Shown: one piece after another, positions 54,026-63,706 of the stretch
Layout: every line of letters begins with the position of its first letter
How positions within the stretch are numbered: the stretch's first letter is position 1
NCBI RefSeq assembly: GCF_001445655.1
Contig: NZ_LNBE01000004.1
Location: 2,232,001 to 2,296,000, forward strand
Length of the DNA stretch: 64,000 bases
Direction: 5' to 3'
Origin: Streptomyces roseifaciens
GTDB taxonomy: Bacteria > Actinomycetota > Actinomycetes > Streptomycetales > Streptomycetaceae
Notes under the pieces: generated by a model
Databases searched by the model: none
Seen by the model: only the letters and a program-made list of their open reading frames with translations
Told to the model about the DNA's origin: nothing
Translations under genes and position numbers: made by a program

Positions 54026-55016
54026 GACGCAGAGAACGCGTGGCACGCGCAGGACGGTGGTGGCCGCAGCCGCCCTGGCCCTCCTGGCCACCGCCACGGC
54101 CACCGGCTGCGGCGCGGCCGACATGACCAAGCAGGCGTCCCCGTACGCCGCTGCGGCGGGGACGAAGACCGTCACCCTGTCCGTGCAGTCCTGGGTGGGC
54201 GCGCGGGCCAACACGGCCGTCGCCAAGTACCTGCTGGAGCACGAGCTGGGCTACCGCGTCGACACCGTGCAGGTGGACGAGGTGCCCGCCTGGGACGCCC
54301 TCAGCCAGGGCCGCGTCGACGCGATCATGGAGGACTGGGGCCACCCGGAGCAGGAGAAGCGGTACGTCGAGGACAAGAAGACGATCGCCTCCGGCGGCGA
54401 CCTCGGCGTCACCGGCCACATCGGCTGGTGGGTGCCGAAGTACTTCGCCGACGCGCACCCCGACGTCCTCGACTGGCGGAACCTCAACAAGTACGCGTCG
54501 CAGCTGCGCTCGCCCGAGAGCGGCGGCAAGGGCCAGCTCCTGGACGGCTCGCCGTCGTACGTCACCAACGACAAGGCGCTCGTGAAGAACCTCGGCCTGG
54601 ACTACAAGGTCGTCTTCGCGGGCTCCGAGGCGGCGCAGATCACCCAGCTCCAGCAGTCCGCCAAGGAGAAGAAGCCCTTCCTCACCTACTGGTACGAGCC
54701 CCAGTGGCTCTTCAACGAGGTGCCGATGGTGGAGGTGAAGCTGCCCGCGTACACCCAGGAGTGCGCGGACAAGGGCGCGAAGGATCCGGCGACGGTGAAC
54801 TGCGCCTACCCCACCACGCCGCTGAAGAAGTTCCTCAATGCGGACTTCACCCGCAAGGGTGGCAAGGCGGCCCGCTTCCTGAAGAACTTCCAGTGGTCGA
54901 AGGACGACCAGAACGCCGTCTCGCAGATGATCGCCGAGGACAAGCTCAGCGCGGACGAGGCCGCGAAGCGGTGGGTGGAGAAGAACCCGGACGTCTGGAA
55001 GAAGTGGCTGCCGTGA
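54015..55016 (+). CDS. Glycine betaine/proline-binding lipoprotein
   Basis: A 333-residue substrate-binding lipoprotein (OpuAC/ProX type). Start ATG follows GAAGGGAG; a GTG lies three bases earlier. The lipobox ATATGC places Cys at 32. Aromatic residues for a cation-pi cage occur in VQSWVGAR, MEDWGHPE, GWWVPKYF and YWYEPQW. It is the last gene of the choline/betaine operon and is followed by a strong hairpin. Confidence 0.94.
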   Translation: MAHKTQRTRGTRRTVVAAAALALLATATATGCGAADMTKQASPYAAAAGTKTVTLSVQSWVGARANTAVAKYLLEHELGYRVDTVQVDEVPAWDALSQGRVDAIMEDWGHPEQEKRYVEDKKTIASGGDLGVTGHIGWWVPKYFADAHPDVLDWRNLNKYASQLRSPESGGKGQLLDGSPSYVTNDKALVKNLGLDYKVVFAGSEAAQITQLQQSAKEKKPFLTYWYEPQWLFNEVPMVEVKLPAYTQECADKGAKDPATVNCAYPTTPLKKFLNADFTRKGGKAARFLKNFQWSKDDQNAVSQMIAEDKLSADEAAKRWVEKNPDVWKKWLP

Positions 55017-55067
55017 GCGCGTAGCGCGTAGCACGCAGCACGTACGCCAAGGAGCAGGAAGCAGCCG

Positions 55068-55100
55068 AGCGGCGCCGTACCCCCCGGGGACGGCGCCGCT
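55068..55100. terminator. Terminator of betaine operon (bidirectional)
   Basis: AGCGGCGCCGT pairs with ACGGCGCCGCT, a perfect 11-bp stem, between the convergent binding-protein and AhpD-like genes. Confidence 0.8.
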
Positions 55101-55118
55101 CCCGCGTGCAAGGGGGGA

Positions 55119-55601
55119 TCAGGCGGAGTACGCGCCCGGCGCCAGGCCCGTGGTCACGCCGATCCGGTTCCACGCGTTGATGGTGGTGATCAGCGCGATC
55201 AGGTGGGCGAGCTCCTCCTGGGGGAAGTGCTTCGCCGCCCGCTCGTAGACCTCGTCGGACACGCCGGAGGGCAGCAGGGTGACCGCCTCGGTCAGGGCGA
55301 GTGCCGCCTGCTCCTTCTCGGTGTAGAAGCCGGCCGCCTCCTGCCACGCGCTGAGGAGGTGGATGCGCTCCTCGGTCTCGCCCAGGCGGCGGGCGTCCTT
55401 GGTGTGCATGTCCAGGCAGAAGGCGCAGCGGTTGAGCTGCGAGGCACGGATCTTGACCAGCTCGATGAGGGAGGTCTCCAGGCCCTTCCGGGCGGCCCGC
55501 TCCAGGCTCAGCATCGCCTTCTGGACCTCGGGGGCGACCTCGTGGAGCAGCATGCGGGGGGCGTGGTGGTGGGTGGTGGTCTGTGCGGTCGCGTTCGTCA
55601 T
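55119..55601 (-). CDS. Carboxymuconolactone decarboxylase/AhpD-like protein
   Basis: A 160-residue protein with the AhpD-type redox motif CAFCLDMH (CxxC then His) inside KIRASQLNRCAFCLD. Such proteins act as alkylhydroperoxidase-type enzymes or related disulfide reductants. TAGTGT lies seven bases before the ATG, so the mRNA is probably leaderless. It is divergent from a MocR-type regulator 47 bases away, its probable controller. Confidence 0.9.
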   Translation of the reverse strand: MTNATAQTTTHHHAPRMLLHEVAPEVQKAMLSLERAARKGLETSLIELVKIRASQLNRCAFCLDMHTKDARRLGETEERIHLLSAWQEAAGFYTEKEQAALALTEAVTLLPSGVSDEVYERAAKHFPQEELAHLIALITTINAWNRIGVTTGLAPGAYSA

Positions 55602-55608
55602 GGATACG

Positions 55609-55644
55609 ACACTAGGCCGGGGGCAGCCCACGGGTATGGTCCAT
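55609..55644. promoter_or_regulatory. AhpD-like gene promoter and MocR operator candidate
   Basis: On the minus strand TAGTGT (55609-55614) is the likely -10 of the AhpD-like gene. The dyad ATGGTCCAT (55636-55644) lies in its -35 region and five bases before the MocR start, where a regulator could control both genes. Confidence 0.5.
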
Positions 55645-55648
55645 TCCC

Positions 55649-57127
55649 ATGGAGAAAACATGGGCCACTTCGGGGGGCGCGCCGGAGGGTGTCCCGGGGG
55701 CTGCGGAGGCGTTCCCGGGGGACGGCGCCGGCGCGGGCGTGGATTTCCACCTGGACCTGAGCGGGCCGGGCGGGGTGCGCGCCTCCCTCATCCGGGCCCT
55801 GCGCGACGCCGTCCGCAGCGGCCGGCTCGCGCCCGGCAGCCGGCTGCCCTCCTCCCGTACGCTCGCGGCCGACCTCGGCCTGGCCCGGAACACGGTGGCC
55901 GACGCGTACGGGGAGCTGGTCGCCGAAGGATGGTTGACGGCCCGTCAGGGGTCGGGCACGCGGGTGGCCCGGCGGGCTGCCGCGCGGGCGCCCGAGCGCC
56001 GGACGCCGCCCGTGCGGACGCCGCCGCGGCCCGTCTACAACCTGCGCCCCGGCACCGCCGACGTCTCCGCCTTCCCGCGCGCCGCATGGCTCGCCGCGGC
56101 CCGCCGGGCCGTGGCGGCGGCCCCCAACGACGCGTTCGGACACGTCGACGAGCGGGGCCGGACCGAGCTGCGGACCGCCCTCGCGGGCTACCTGGCGCGG
56201 GCCCGCGGCGTGCACGCGGATCCGGAGCGGATCGTGGTGTGCTCGGGGTTCACGCAGGGGCTGGGGCTGGTGAGCCGGGTGCTGCGGGAGCGCGGGACGC
56301 GGGAGATGGGGGTGGAGGAGTACGGGCTGTGGTTCCACCGGGAGGCGCTGGAGCGGGCCGGGCTGCGGTGCCTGCCGATGCCGCTGGACGGGCAGGGCGC
56401 CGACGTCGGCGTGCTGGAGGGCGGCAAGGCGGCCGCCCGGTCGGTGCTCATCACCCCCGCGCACCAGTTCCCCACCGGCGTGCCCCTGCACCCCGACCGG
56501 CGCGCCGCGGTCGTCGACTGGGCGGCCCGTACCGGCGGGACGATCCTGGAGGACGACTACGACGGCGAGTTCCGCTACGACCGGCAGCCGGTGGGCTGCC
56601 TGCAGGGCCTCAGCCCGGAGCGCATCGTCTACTTCGGCACCGCGAGCAAGGCGCTCGCGCCGGGGCTGCGGCTCGCGTGGATGGTCCTGCCGGAGCACCT
56701 CGCCGGCGAGGTGCTGGCCCACAAGCGGGCGGGGGAGTGGAGCTCGGGCGCCCTGGAGCAGCTGACGCTCGCGGAGTTCATCACATCCGGGGCGTACGAC
56801 CGTCACGTCCGCGCGATGCGGCTGCGGTACCGGCGGCGGCGCGACCGGCTCGTGGAGGTCCTCGCCGAGCGCGCCCCGCACATCAAGGTCACCGGCATCG
56901 CGGCGGGCCTGCACGCCGTCCTCGAACTGCCGCCGGGCACGGAGCACCCCACCCTGCAGGCCGCGGCGTGGGAGGGCCTGGCCCTGGAGGGCCTCTCCCG
57001 CCTGCGCTGCACCCCGGCCCCGGACGCCGCCCCCAGCGGCCTCATCGTCGGCTACGGCACCCCGCCGGACCACGCGTTCCCGGGCGCGCTGGAAGCGCTG
57101 CTGAGGGTCCTGCCGCCGGCGGAGTGA
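55649..57127 (+). CDS. MocR/PdxR-type transcriptional regulator (GntR-aminotransferase fusion)
   Basis: A 492-residue protein. A GntR winged helix lies at residues about 40-110 (GRLAPGSRLPSSRTLAADLG, then NTVADAYGELVAEGW). A class I aminotransferase-like domain follows, with EDDYDGEFRYD and the PLP-binding Lys in FGTASKALAPGLRLAW. Such proteins bind PLP or amino compounds and control nearby genes. No pdxST genes lie in the window, so the PdxR name is not given. The AhpD-like gene is the likely target. Confidence 0.92.
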   Translation: MEKTWATSGGAPEGVPGAAEAFPGDGAGAGVDFHLDLSGPGGVRASLIRALRDAVRSGRLAPGSRLPSSRTLAADLGLARNTVADAYGELVAEGWLTARQGSGTRVARRAAARAPERRTPPVRTPPRPVYNLRPGTADVSAFPRAAWLAAARRAVAAAPNDAFGHVDERGRTELRTALAGYLARARGVHADPERIVVCSGFTQGLGLVSRVLRERGTREMGVEEYGLWFHREALERAGLRCLPMPLDGQGADVGVLEGGKAAARSVLITPAHQFPTGVPLHPDRRAAVVDWAARTGGTILEDDYDGEFRYDRQPVGCLQGLSPERIVYFGTASKALAPGLRLAWMVLPEHLAGEVLAHKRAGEWSSGALEQLTLAEFITSGAYDRHVRAMRLRYRRRRDRLVEVLAERAPHIKVTGIAAGLHAVLELPPGTEHPTLQAAAWEGLALEGLSRLRCTPAPDAAPSGLIVGYGTPPDHAFPGALEALLRVLPPAE

Positions 57128-57286
57128 GGCGGTCGGGCGGCGGCGTGGCGGGACCCCTGTCGGCCGGGGGCGGCGCACCGGGCCGGCTGCGGTCGGCCGG
57201 GCTGCCGGTGCCGCCGCGAAGGGTGCTCGTGCCCCGGCAGCGGCGGCTTCACGGCCCGGCTTGAGGGCACCCCGCCGACGCCGCCT

Positions 57287-58138
57287 TCAGGCGGCCTCCG
57301 CGGTCCCCTCGGCGCCGCCCTCGCCGAAGCGGGCCAGGGCCAGGGCGCCCGCGACCGCCAGGACGAAGCCCGCGGCGGCGAGCGGCGTCAGGCCCGGGCG
57401 GGTGCGGTCGCCGAGCCAGACGACGCCGACCAGCGCCGGGCCCAGGGTCTCGCCGATGACCATGCCGGCCGTGGCCACCGTCACCGAGCCGCGCTGCAGC
57501 GCCGACGTCAGCAGCAGGAACGCGGCGGCCCCGCCGAGCAGCAGCGCGTACGCCGCCGGATTGCGGAGCAGCGCCCCGGGGGAGAGGTCGTCGATCAGCC
57601 GGACGGCCACCTCCACCACGCCGAAGCCCAGGCCCGCGCCCAGCCCGAGGGCCGCCGCACGGGCCCGGCCGGGCAGCCGGCCGGCCGCGGCACCCAGCGC
57701 CAGGACCCCGGCCGCGGCGGCGAGCGAGCCGGCGCGCAGGGCCGTGGAGCCCGTGCCGTCCCCCTCCGCGCCCGACGCCGGCCCGAGCATCGCGAGACCC
57801 CCGCAGACCACGGACACCGCGCCCCACTCGACCCCGCTGAGCCTCACCCGCAGCACGCGCGACGCCACGATCGCCGTCACCGCCAGGCTCGCGGCCAGGG
57901 CGGCGCCCACGGCGTAGATCGGCAGGGACCGCAGCGCGACGAGCTCCAGCGCGAAGCCCGCCGCGTCCAGCGCGAGCCCGGCCAGATAGCGCCACTGCCG
58001 CAGCACCCGCAGCAGCAGGACGGGGTCCACCCCCGAGCCGCTGCCCGGCGCGGCCGCCCGTGCGGCGACGGCCTGCAGAACGGACGCGGTGCCGAAACAC
58101 ACCGCCGAACCCAGCGCGCAGAGCATCCCGAGAAGCAC
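57287..58138 (-). CDS. DMT-type integral membrane protein
   Basis: A 283-residue protein with about nine or ten membrane helices in two halves (LGMLCALGSAVCFGTASVLQ first; ALELVALRSLPIYAVGAALA), like the DMT/EamA transporters. I start it at GTG because TACAGT eight bases upstream looks like a -10 box, giving a leaderless mRNA; ATG at 58126 is possible too. The substrate is unknown. Confidence 0.8.
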   Translation of the reverse strand: MLLGMLCALGSAVCFGTASVLQAVAARAAAPGSGSGVDPVLLLRVLRQWRYLAGLALDAAGFALELVALRSLPIYAVGAALAASLAVTAIVASRVLRVRLSGVEWGAVSVVCGGLAMLGPASGAEGDGTGSTALRAGSLAAAAGVLALGAAAGRLPGRARAAALGLGAGLGFGVVEVAVRLIDDLSPGALLRNPAAYALLLGGAAAFLLLTSALQRGSVTVATAGMVIGETLGPALVGVVWLGDRTRPGLTPLAAAGFVLAVAGALALARFGEGGAEGTAEAA

Positions 58139-58293
58139 CGTCCGACTGTAGGCCGCCCCACCGTCCGCCGGGCGGAAGCGCCCCTTAGGGTGAGTGGCCT
58201 CATCGCACGTGAGTGCGGGAGTGAAAACTGCTGGCGACACAGCAGACGAACCACCAGAAACACCAGAAGCAGAACATGACGGGGGTCATCTGC

Positions 58294-58656
58294 ATGACGG
58301 AAAAGACGGGCAGGACACGGCGCAGGCTGCGCTCGTCCACGGTCGTCCTCGGCGGGATGGGCGCGCTCGCCGCGGCCCTGACCTCCTGCGGATCCGAGCC
58401 GGACAAGCGCTGCGTCGACCCGAACAGCTACGACGTCGGGCGCGGCGGCTACCGGGTCGTCGACTCCAAGGCGTGCAAGAGCAAGGGCGGCGGCAGCGGG
58501 AACGGCGGCGGCAGCGGCGGCAGCAGTTCGGCGGGCCGCTGGTACTACGGCTCGGACAAGTCCGGCGGTTACGCCGAGAGCGGCACCTTCAGCAAGAGCC
58601 AGGCCGCCGACCGGGGCGGCTTCGGCTGCTCGAACTCCGGCTCCGGCGGCGGCTGA
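58294..58656 (+). CDS. Small Gly/Ser-rich lipoprotein
   Basis: A 120-residue lipoprotein. Basic N-terminus TGRTRRRLRSS, a hydrophobic stretch and lipobox AALTSC. The mature part is short, with three Cys and Gly/Ser runs (GGGSGNGGGSGGSSS) and RWYYGSDKSGGY. An in-frame ATG lies 18 bases upstream, but GGGGG supports the one chosen. Its stop is four bases before the ligase gene, so the two probably work together at the envelope. Confidence 0.75.
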   Translation: MTEKTGRTRRRLRSSTVVLGGMGALAAALTSCGSEPDKRCVDPNSYDVGRGGYRVVDSKACKSKGGGSGNGGGSGGSSSAGRWYYGSDKSGGYAESGTFSKSQAADRGGFGCSNSGSGGG

Positions 58657-58660
58657 CCCG

Positions 58661-59848
58661 ATGCGCCGCCACCGCACCGAGCCCCGCCCCGGCTGGCAGG
58701 CCACCGTCGAGGAGCAGGGCGTGATCTACCCCCTGACCCGCCTCCCCGACGGCTCCCTGCGCCCGTACTGGGACGAGAGCGCGTACTACTCCTTCACGCT
58801 CGCCGAGGTCGAGGAGCTGGAGGAGACGGTCGCGGAGCTGCAGGAGATGTGCACGGCCGCGGCCGCGCACATCGTCGAGCACGACCGCTTCGCCGACCTC
58901 GGCCTCACCGACCCGGCGCTGACCGCCCTGATCGCCGAGTCCTGGCGCCGCCGTGACGAACTCCCCTCCGTCTACGGCCGCTTCGACCTGCGCCACGACG
59001 GCGGCGGCCCGGCCAAGCTGCTGGAGTACAACGCCGACACGCCCACCTCCCTGGTGGAGGCGGCGAGCGCCCAGTGGTTCTGGATGGAGGACCGCTTCCC
59101 CGGCCTCGACCAGTGGAACTCCCTGCACGAGCGCCTCGTCGACGCCTGGAAGCGGCAGGCGCCGCTGCTGCCGCCCGGCACGCCCCTGTACTTCGCGCAC
59201 TCGGCCGGCGACGAGCTCGGCGAGGACCTGATGACGGTCGCCTACCTGCGCGAGACCGCCGAGCAGGCCGGCCTGGACACCCGGGCGATCTCCATGGAGA
59301 ACATCGGCTGGGACCCCCTCTCCGGCCGCTTCGTCGACGAGCGGTACGCCTTCATCCGCGCCTGCTTCAAGCTCTACCCGTGGGAGTGGCTGACGACCGA
59401 CCGCTTCGGCCCCAACGCCCTGGACACCCTCGACAACGGCGGCGGTACGGGATCCACGCTGTGGATCGAGCCGGCGTGGAAGATGCTGCTGTCCAACAAG
59501 GCGCTCCTGGCGATCCTGTGGGAGCTCCACCCGGGCCACCCCAACCTGCTCCCCGCCTACCTCGACGGCCCGCGCGAGCTCGCCCGCAGCGGCGGCTGGG
59601 TCGCCAAGCCGCTGCTGGGCCGGGAAGGCGCCGGCATCACCGTCCACGAGGCGGGCACGGATCCGGTGCTGCGGGACGAGCCGTGCTGCTACCAGCAGTT
59701 GTGCCCGCTCCCGGACTTCGACGGCAACCGCACGGTCCTCGGCGCGTGGGTGGTCGACGGCGAGCCGGCCGGGCTGGGCATCAGGGAGTCGGCGGGGCTC
59801 ATCACCGACGAGTACGCGCGGTTCCTCCCGCACGTGATCGACGGCTGA
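58661..59848 (+). CDS. Glutathionylspermidine synthase-like ATP-grasp ligase
   Basis: A 395-residue cytoplasmic protein matching the C-terminal synthetase half of glutathionylspermidine synthase (YgiC/YjfC group) without the amidase half. LLEYNADTPTSLVEAA, KLYPWEWL, LLSNKALLAILWELHPGHPN, WVAKPLLGREGAGI and the terminal GLGIRESAGLITDE mark the ATP-grasp site. Actinobacteria use mycothiol and lack glutathione, so the real substrates must differ. It is paired with a small lipoprotein gene. Confidence 0.9.
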   Translation: MRRHRTEPRPGWQATVEEQGVIYPLTRLPDGSLRPYWDESAYYSFTLAEVEELEETVAELQEMCTAAAAHIVEHDRFADLGLTDPALTALIAESWRRRDELPSVYGRFDLRHDGGGPAKLLEYNADTPTSLVEAASAQWFWMEDRFPGLDQWNSLHERLVDAWKRQAPLLPPGTPLYFAHSAGDELGEDLMTVAYLRETAEQAGLDTRAISMENIGWDPLSGRFVDERYAFIRACFKLYPWEWLTTDRFGPNALDTLDNGGGTGSTLWIEPAWKMLLSNKALLAILWELHPGHPNLLPAYLDGPRELARSGGWVAKPLLGREGAGITVHEAGTDPVLRDEPCCYQQLCPLPDFDGNRTVLGAWVVDGEPAGLGIRESAGLITDEYARFLPHVIDG

Positions 59849-59882
59849 ACCGCCCGGCGGGCGGCGTCGGCGGCCCGGGCGG

Positions 59883-60449
59883 TCAGAGCTCCGGCGCGGA
59901 CAGGTGCAGCACCTCGTACCGTTCGGTGACGTCCTCGTCGTCCGGGACGGCCTCCTGCCACAGCACGAAGCGCAGCAGCTGCCAGTGGTGCGGGTCGACC
60001 GCGAGTGCGGCCGTGTGCACGCCGTCGTGCCCGGCCGCCAGTTCGCGCAGCGCCGCGGTCTCCGCCGCCACCGCTTCGGCCGGCCCCTCGGCGGGCAGCT
60101 GCGTCAGCCGCCGGGACGCCGCCCGCGGCACCGCACCCCGCGCGGGCCCGGCCTCACGGACGACCCCGGCCCAGTGCCGCACGACGGGCCGCCCGAAGTC
60201 CCGGACGACGCCCTCGAACCCGCCCCCGCCGACGAGGAAGTGGCTCATCGCCGCGGTGTCGTTCCACAGGTAGAACGGTGCGTACTGGTTGACGGGCGAC
60301 CCGTCCACGCCGCGCTCGCGGATGACGTAGGCCTTCAGGGCCAGGCCGGCGCGGTCGTCGAGGGCGTGGCCGCGCGTGGCGACGCGGTCGCGGATGATCC
60401 CCATGTCGTAGTCGGCGGGGAGGGTGATCTCGTACTGCTTCGCATACAC
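59883..60449 (-). CDS. DUF4865 family protein
   Basis: A 188-residue soluble protein of DUF4865: opening MYAKQYEITLPADYDMGIIR, then YAPFYLWNDTAAMSHFL and a closing WQLLRFVLWQEA. The pattern is reminiscent of small ferredoxin-like (dimeric alpha-beta barrel) enzymes. It follows the TetR gene on the same strand after 106 bases and is probably under its control. The function is unknown. Confidence 0.85.
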   Translation of the reverse strand: MYAKQYEITLPADYDMGIIRDRVATRGHALDDRAGLALKAYVIRERGVDGSPVNQYAPFYLWNDTAAMSHFLVGGGGFEGVVRDFGRPVVRHWAGVVREAGPARGAVPRAASRRLTQLPAEGPAEAVAAETAALRELAAGHDGVHTAALAVDPHHWQLLRFVLWQEAVPDDEDVTERYEVLHLSAPEL

Positions 60450-60555
60450 GGTGCGTTGTGCCTTTCGCGTGCTCAGGCTACGGGTCCGGACGGGTAGCAG
60501 GCGGCGGGCGGGGCGCGGTGGATCAGCATGGGGTGCGCTCCGGGGGAGTGGCGGA

Positions 60556-61128
60556 TCAGGCGGACTGCGCGGCGAGGAGCCCGAGCACCCCGTCGACGGC
60601 CTCCTCGAACGGCGCCGGCGAACCGGCGGCGCGGGCCAGGACGTAGCCGCCCTGGAGGACGGCGACGACGGTCGCGGCGGTGACCGCCGGGTCGAGGCCG
60701 GCGGACAGCTCGCCGCGCGCGACGCCCTCGGCGAGCACCTCGGCGAGCCGCCCCCGCAGCCACACGAACGTCTCGTCCACCGGTGCCCGCAGCGCGGCGT
60801 CGGCCATCACGTCCGGATCCTGCGTCAGCCGCCCGACCGGGCACCCCTTGAGCACGTCGCGCTCGCGCCGCAGATAGGCGGTGATCCGCTCCACGGCGGT
60901 GCCCGGCCCGCCGAGCTGCTGCTCGGCCTTGCCGCGCATCTCCTGCGCCGTCCGCCGGATCGCGGCCAGTGCGAGGTCGGGCTTGCCGCTGAAGTGGTGG
61001 TACATGCTGCCCTGCCCGGCCCCGGCGCGCTGCTGGATGGCCTTGGGGCTGGTGCCGACGTAGCCGCGCTCCCACAGCAGCTCGCGGGTGCTCTCGATGA
61101 GGCGTTCCGAGGTGTCCGAGGTGCTCAT
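60556..61128 (-). CDS. TetR family transcriptional regulator
   Basis: A 190-residue repressor. The N-terminal helix-turn-helix reads RGYVGTSPKAIQQRAGAGQG then SMYHHFSGKPDLALAAI. The C-terminal ligand domain is helical, with VGRLTQDPDVMAD. A perfect-dyad operator stands just upstream of its start, pointing to autorepression and control of the DUF4865 gene. The ligand is unknown. Confidence 0.93.
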   Translation of the reverse strand: MSTSDTSERLIESTRELLWERGYVGTSPKAIQQRAGAGQGSMYHHFSGKPDLALAAIRRTAQEMRGKAEQQLGGPGTAVERITAYLRRERDVLKGCPVGRLTQDPDVMADAALRAPVDETFVWLRGRLAEVLAEGVARGELSAGLDPAVTAATVVAVLQGGYVLARAAGSPAPFEEAVDGVLGLLAAQSA

Positions 61129-61138
61129 GGAAAGAGTG

Positions 61139-61154
61139 TACATACTAGTAGGTA
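61139..61154. promoter_or_regulatory. TetR-type operator
   Basis: TACATACTAGTAGGTA is a dyad of the form TACnTACTAGTAnGTA, with every paired position matching. It lies 11-26 bases before the tetR start, over its promoter. This is a common operator form for this regulator group. Confidence 0.85.
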
Positions 61155-61178
61155 CAGAAGATCGACTCCTGGATGCGA

Positions 61179-61210
61179 AAGAGGGGCCGGCGCGCACGCC
61201 GGCCCCTCTT
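61179..61210 (-). terminator. Terminator of rocD
   Basis: AAGAGGGGCCGGCG pairs with CGCCGGCCCCTCTT, a perfect 14-bp stem with a four-base loop, 20 bases past the rocD stop. The minus-strand arm is flanked by A/T bases. Confidence 0.85.
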
Positions 61211-61229
61211 CCACCTCGCGACCGCTCCG

Positions 61230-62435
61230 TCAGGAGCCCAGCACCGCCCGCAGCTGGTCCAGGCCCCAGTCCAGGTCCTCCTTGCTGATCACCAGCGGCG
61301 GGGCGATCCGGATCGTGGACCCGTGGGTGTCCTTCACCAGCACGCGCCGCTCCATCAGCCGCTCCGAGATCTGCCGGCCCGTGCCGTGCGACGGGGCGAT
61401 GTCGATGCCCGCCCACAGGCCGCGCCCGCGCACCGCCTCCACGGCGCCGCCGCCCACCAGCAGGCCCAGCTCCTGGTGGAGGTGCTCGCCGAGCTCCGTG
61501 GCCCGCTGCTGGAACTCGCCGGACTTCAGCATCGCGATGACCTCCAGCGCCACCGCGCACGCCAGCGGGTTCCCGCCGAAGGTCGAGCCGTGCTCGCCGG
61601 GCCGGTACACGCCGAGGACCTCCCGGGAGGCCACCACGGCGGACACCGGCACCACGCCGCCGCCCAGCGCCTTGCCCAGTACGTACATGTCGGGGACGAC
61701 GTCCTCGTGGTCGCACGCGAACGTTCTGCCGGTGCGGCCCAGCCCGGACTGGATCTCGTCCGCGATGAACAGCACCCCGCGCTCGGCGGTCAGCCGCCGC
61801 ACGCCCGGCAGGTATCCGGCGGGCGGCACGAGCACCCCCGCCTCGCCCTGGATCGGCTCCAGCAGCACGGCGACCGTGTTGTCGTCCACGGCCTCCTCCA
61901 GCGCGGCCAGGTCGCCGTAGGGGACGATCTCGAAGCCCGGCGTGTACGGGCCGTAGTCCGCGCGGGCCTCCTCGTCCGTCGAGAAGCTGATGATCGTGGT
62001 CGTGCGGCCGTGGAAGTTGCCGCCCGCCACGACGATCTTCGCCCGGCCGTCCGGCACGCCCTTGACCTTGTACCCCCACTTGCGGGCGGTCTTCACGGCC
62101 GTCTCGACCGCCTCCGCGCCCGTGTTCATGGGCAGCACCATGTCCTTGCCGCACAGCGCGGCGAGCTCGGTGCAGAATTCGGCGAAGCGGTCGTGGTGGA
62201 AGGCGCGCGAGGTCAGCGTCACCCGATCGAGCTGCGCCTTCGCGGCGTTGATCAGACGCCGGTTGCCGTGGCCGAAGTTGAGCGCGGAGTACCCGGCGAG
62301 CATGTCGAGATAGCGCCGTCCCTCGACGTCCGTCATCCAGGCGCCCTCCGCGTACGCGACGACGACCGGCAACGGATGGTAGTTGTGCGCGCTGTGGGCC
62401 TCGGCGGCGGCGATGCTGCGTTCCGTGGAAGTCAC
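61230..62435 (-). CDS. rocD: Ornithine aminotransferase
   Basis: A 401-residue PLP enzyme converting ornithine and 2-oxoglutarate to glutamate semialdehyde and glutamate. HNYHPLPVVVAYAEGAWMTD, MNTGAEAVETAVKTARKWGY, FIADEIQSGLGRTG and the PLP Lys in VLGKALGGGVVPVSA are characteristic. Start GTG follows GGAG. It stands alone, without an arginase or rocF partner in view, and ends in a clear terminator. Confidence 0.94.
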   Translation of the reverse strand: MTSTERSIAAAEAHSAHNYHPLPVVVAYAEGAWMTDVEGRRYLDMLAGYSALNFGHGNRRLINAAKAQLDRVTLTSRAFHHDRFAEFCTELAALCGKDMVLPMNTGAEAVETAVKTARKWGYKVKGVPDGRAKIVVAGGNFHGRTTTIISFSTDEEARADYGPYTPGFEIVPYGDLAALEEAVDDNTVAVLLEPIQGEAGVLVPPAGYLPGVRRLTAERGVLFIADEIQSGLGRTGRTFACDHEDVVPDMYVLGKALGGGVVPVSAVVASREVLGVYRPGEHGSTFGGNPLACAVALEVIAMLKSGEFQQRATELGEHLHQELGLLVGGGAVEAVRGRGLWAGIDIAPSHGTGRQISERLMERRVLVKDTHGSTIRIAPPLVISKEDLDWGLDQLRAVLGS

Positions 62436-62547
62436 CGTGTGCTCCGTTCGTGTACGGGCATGCGTGTGCGGGCATTGCTGTGCCCCCTGTTCCACCTTTC
62501 TACTACTCGCGGCCCCACCGTCGGACGGAGTCGGGCACCGCACCTGA

Positions 62548-63573
<1,026 letters not shown>

Positions 63574-63605
63574 GGGCGGCCGGGCCACCGGAAGCGCTCC
63601 GGGCC

Positions 63606-63632
63606 CCTGGTCCCGGCCCGTACGGGACCAGG
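63606..63632 (+). terminator. Terminator of trpS
   Basis: CCTGGTCCCG pairs with CGGGACCAGG around a seven-base loop, 32 bases past the stop; the stem can extend outward as GCTCC/GGAGC. Confidence 0.7.
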
Positions 63633-63706
63633 AGCTCTGGCACGGGGTGTGGCACAGCCGTCACACTGGCCACGGGGACATACAGGCGCACAGGAGGGAG
63701 AACGCA

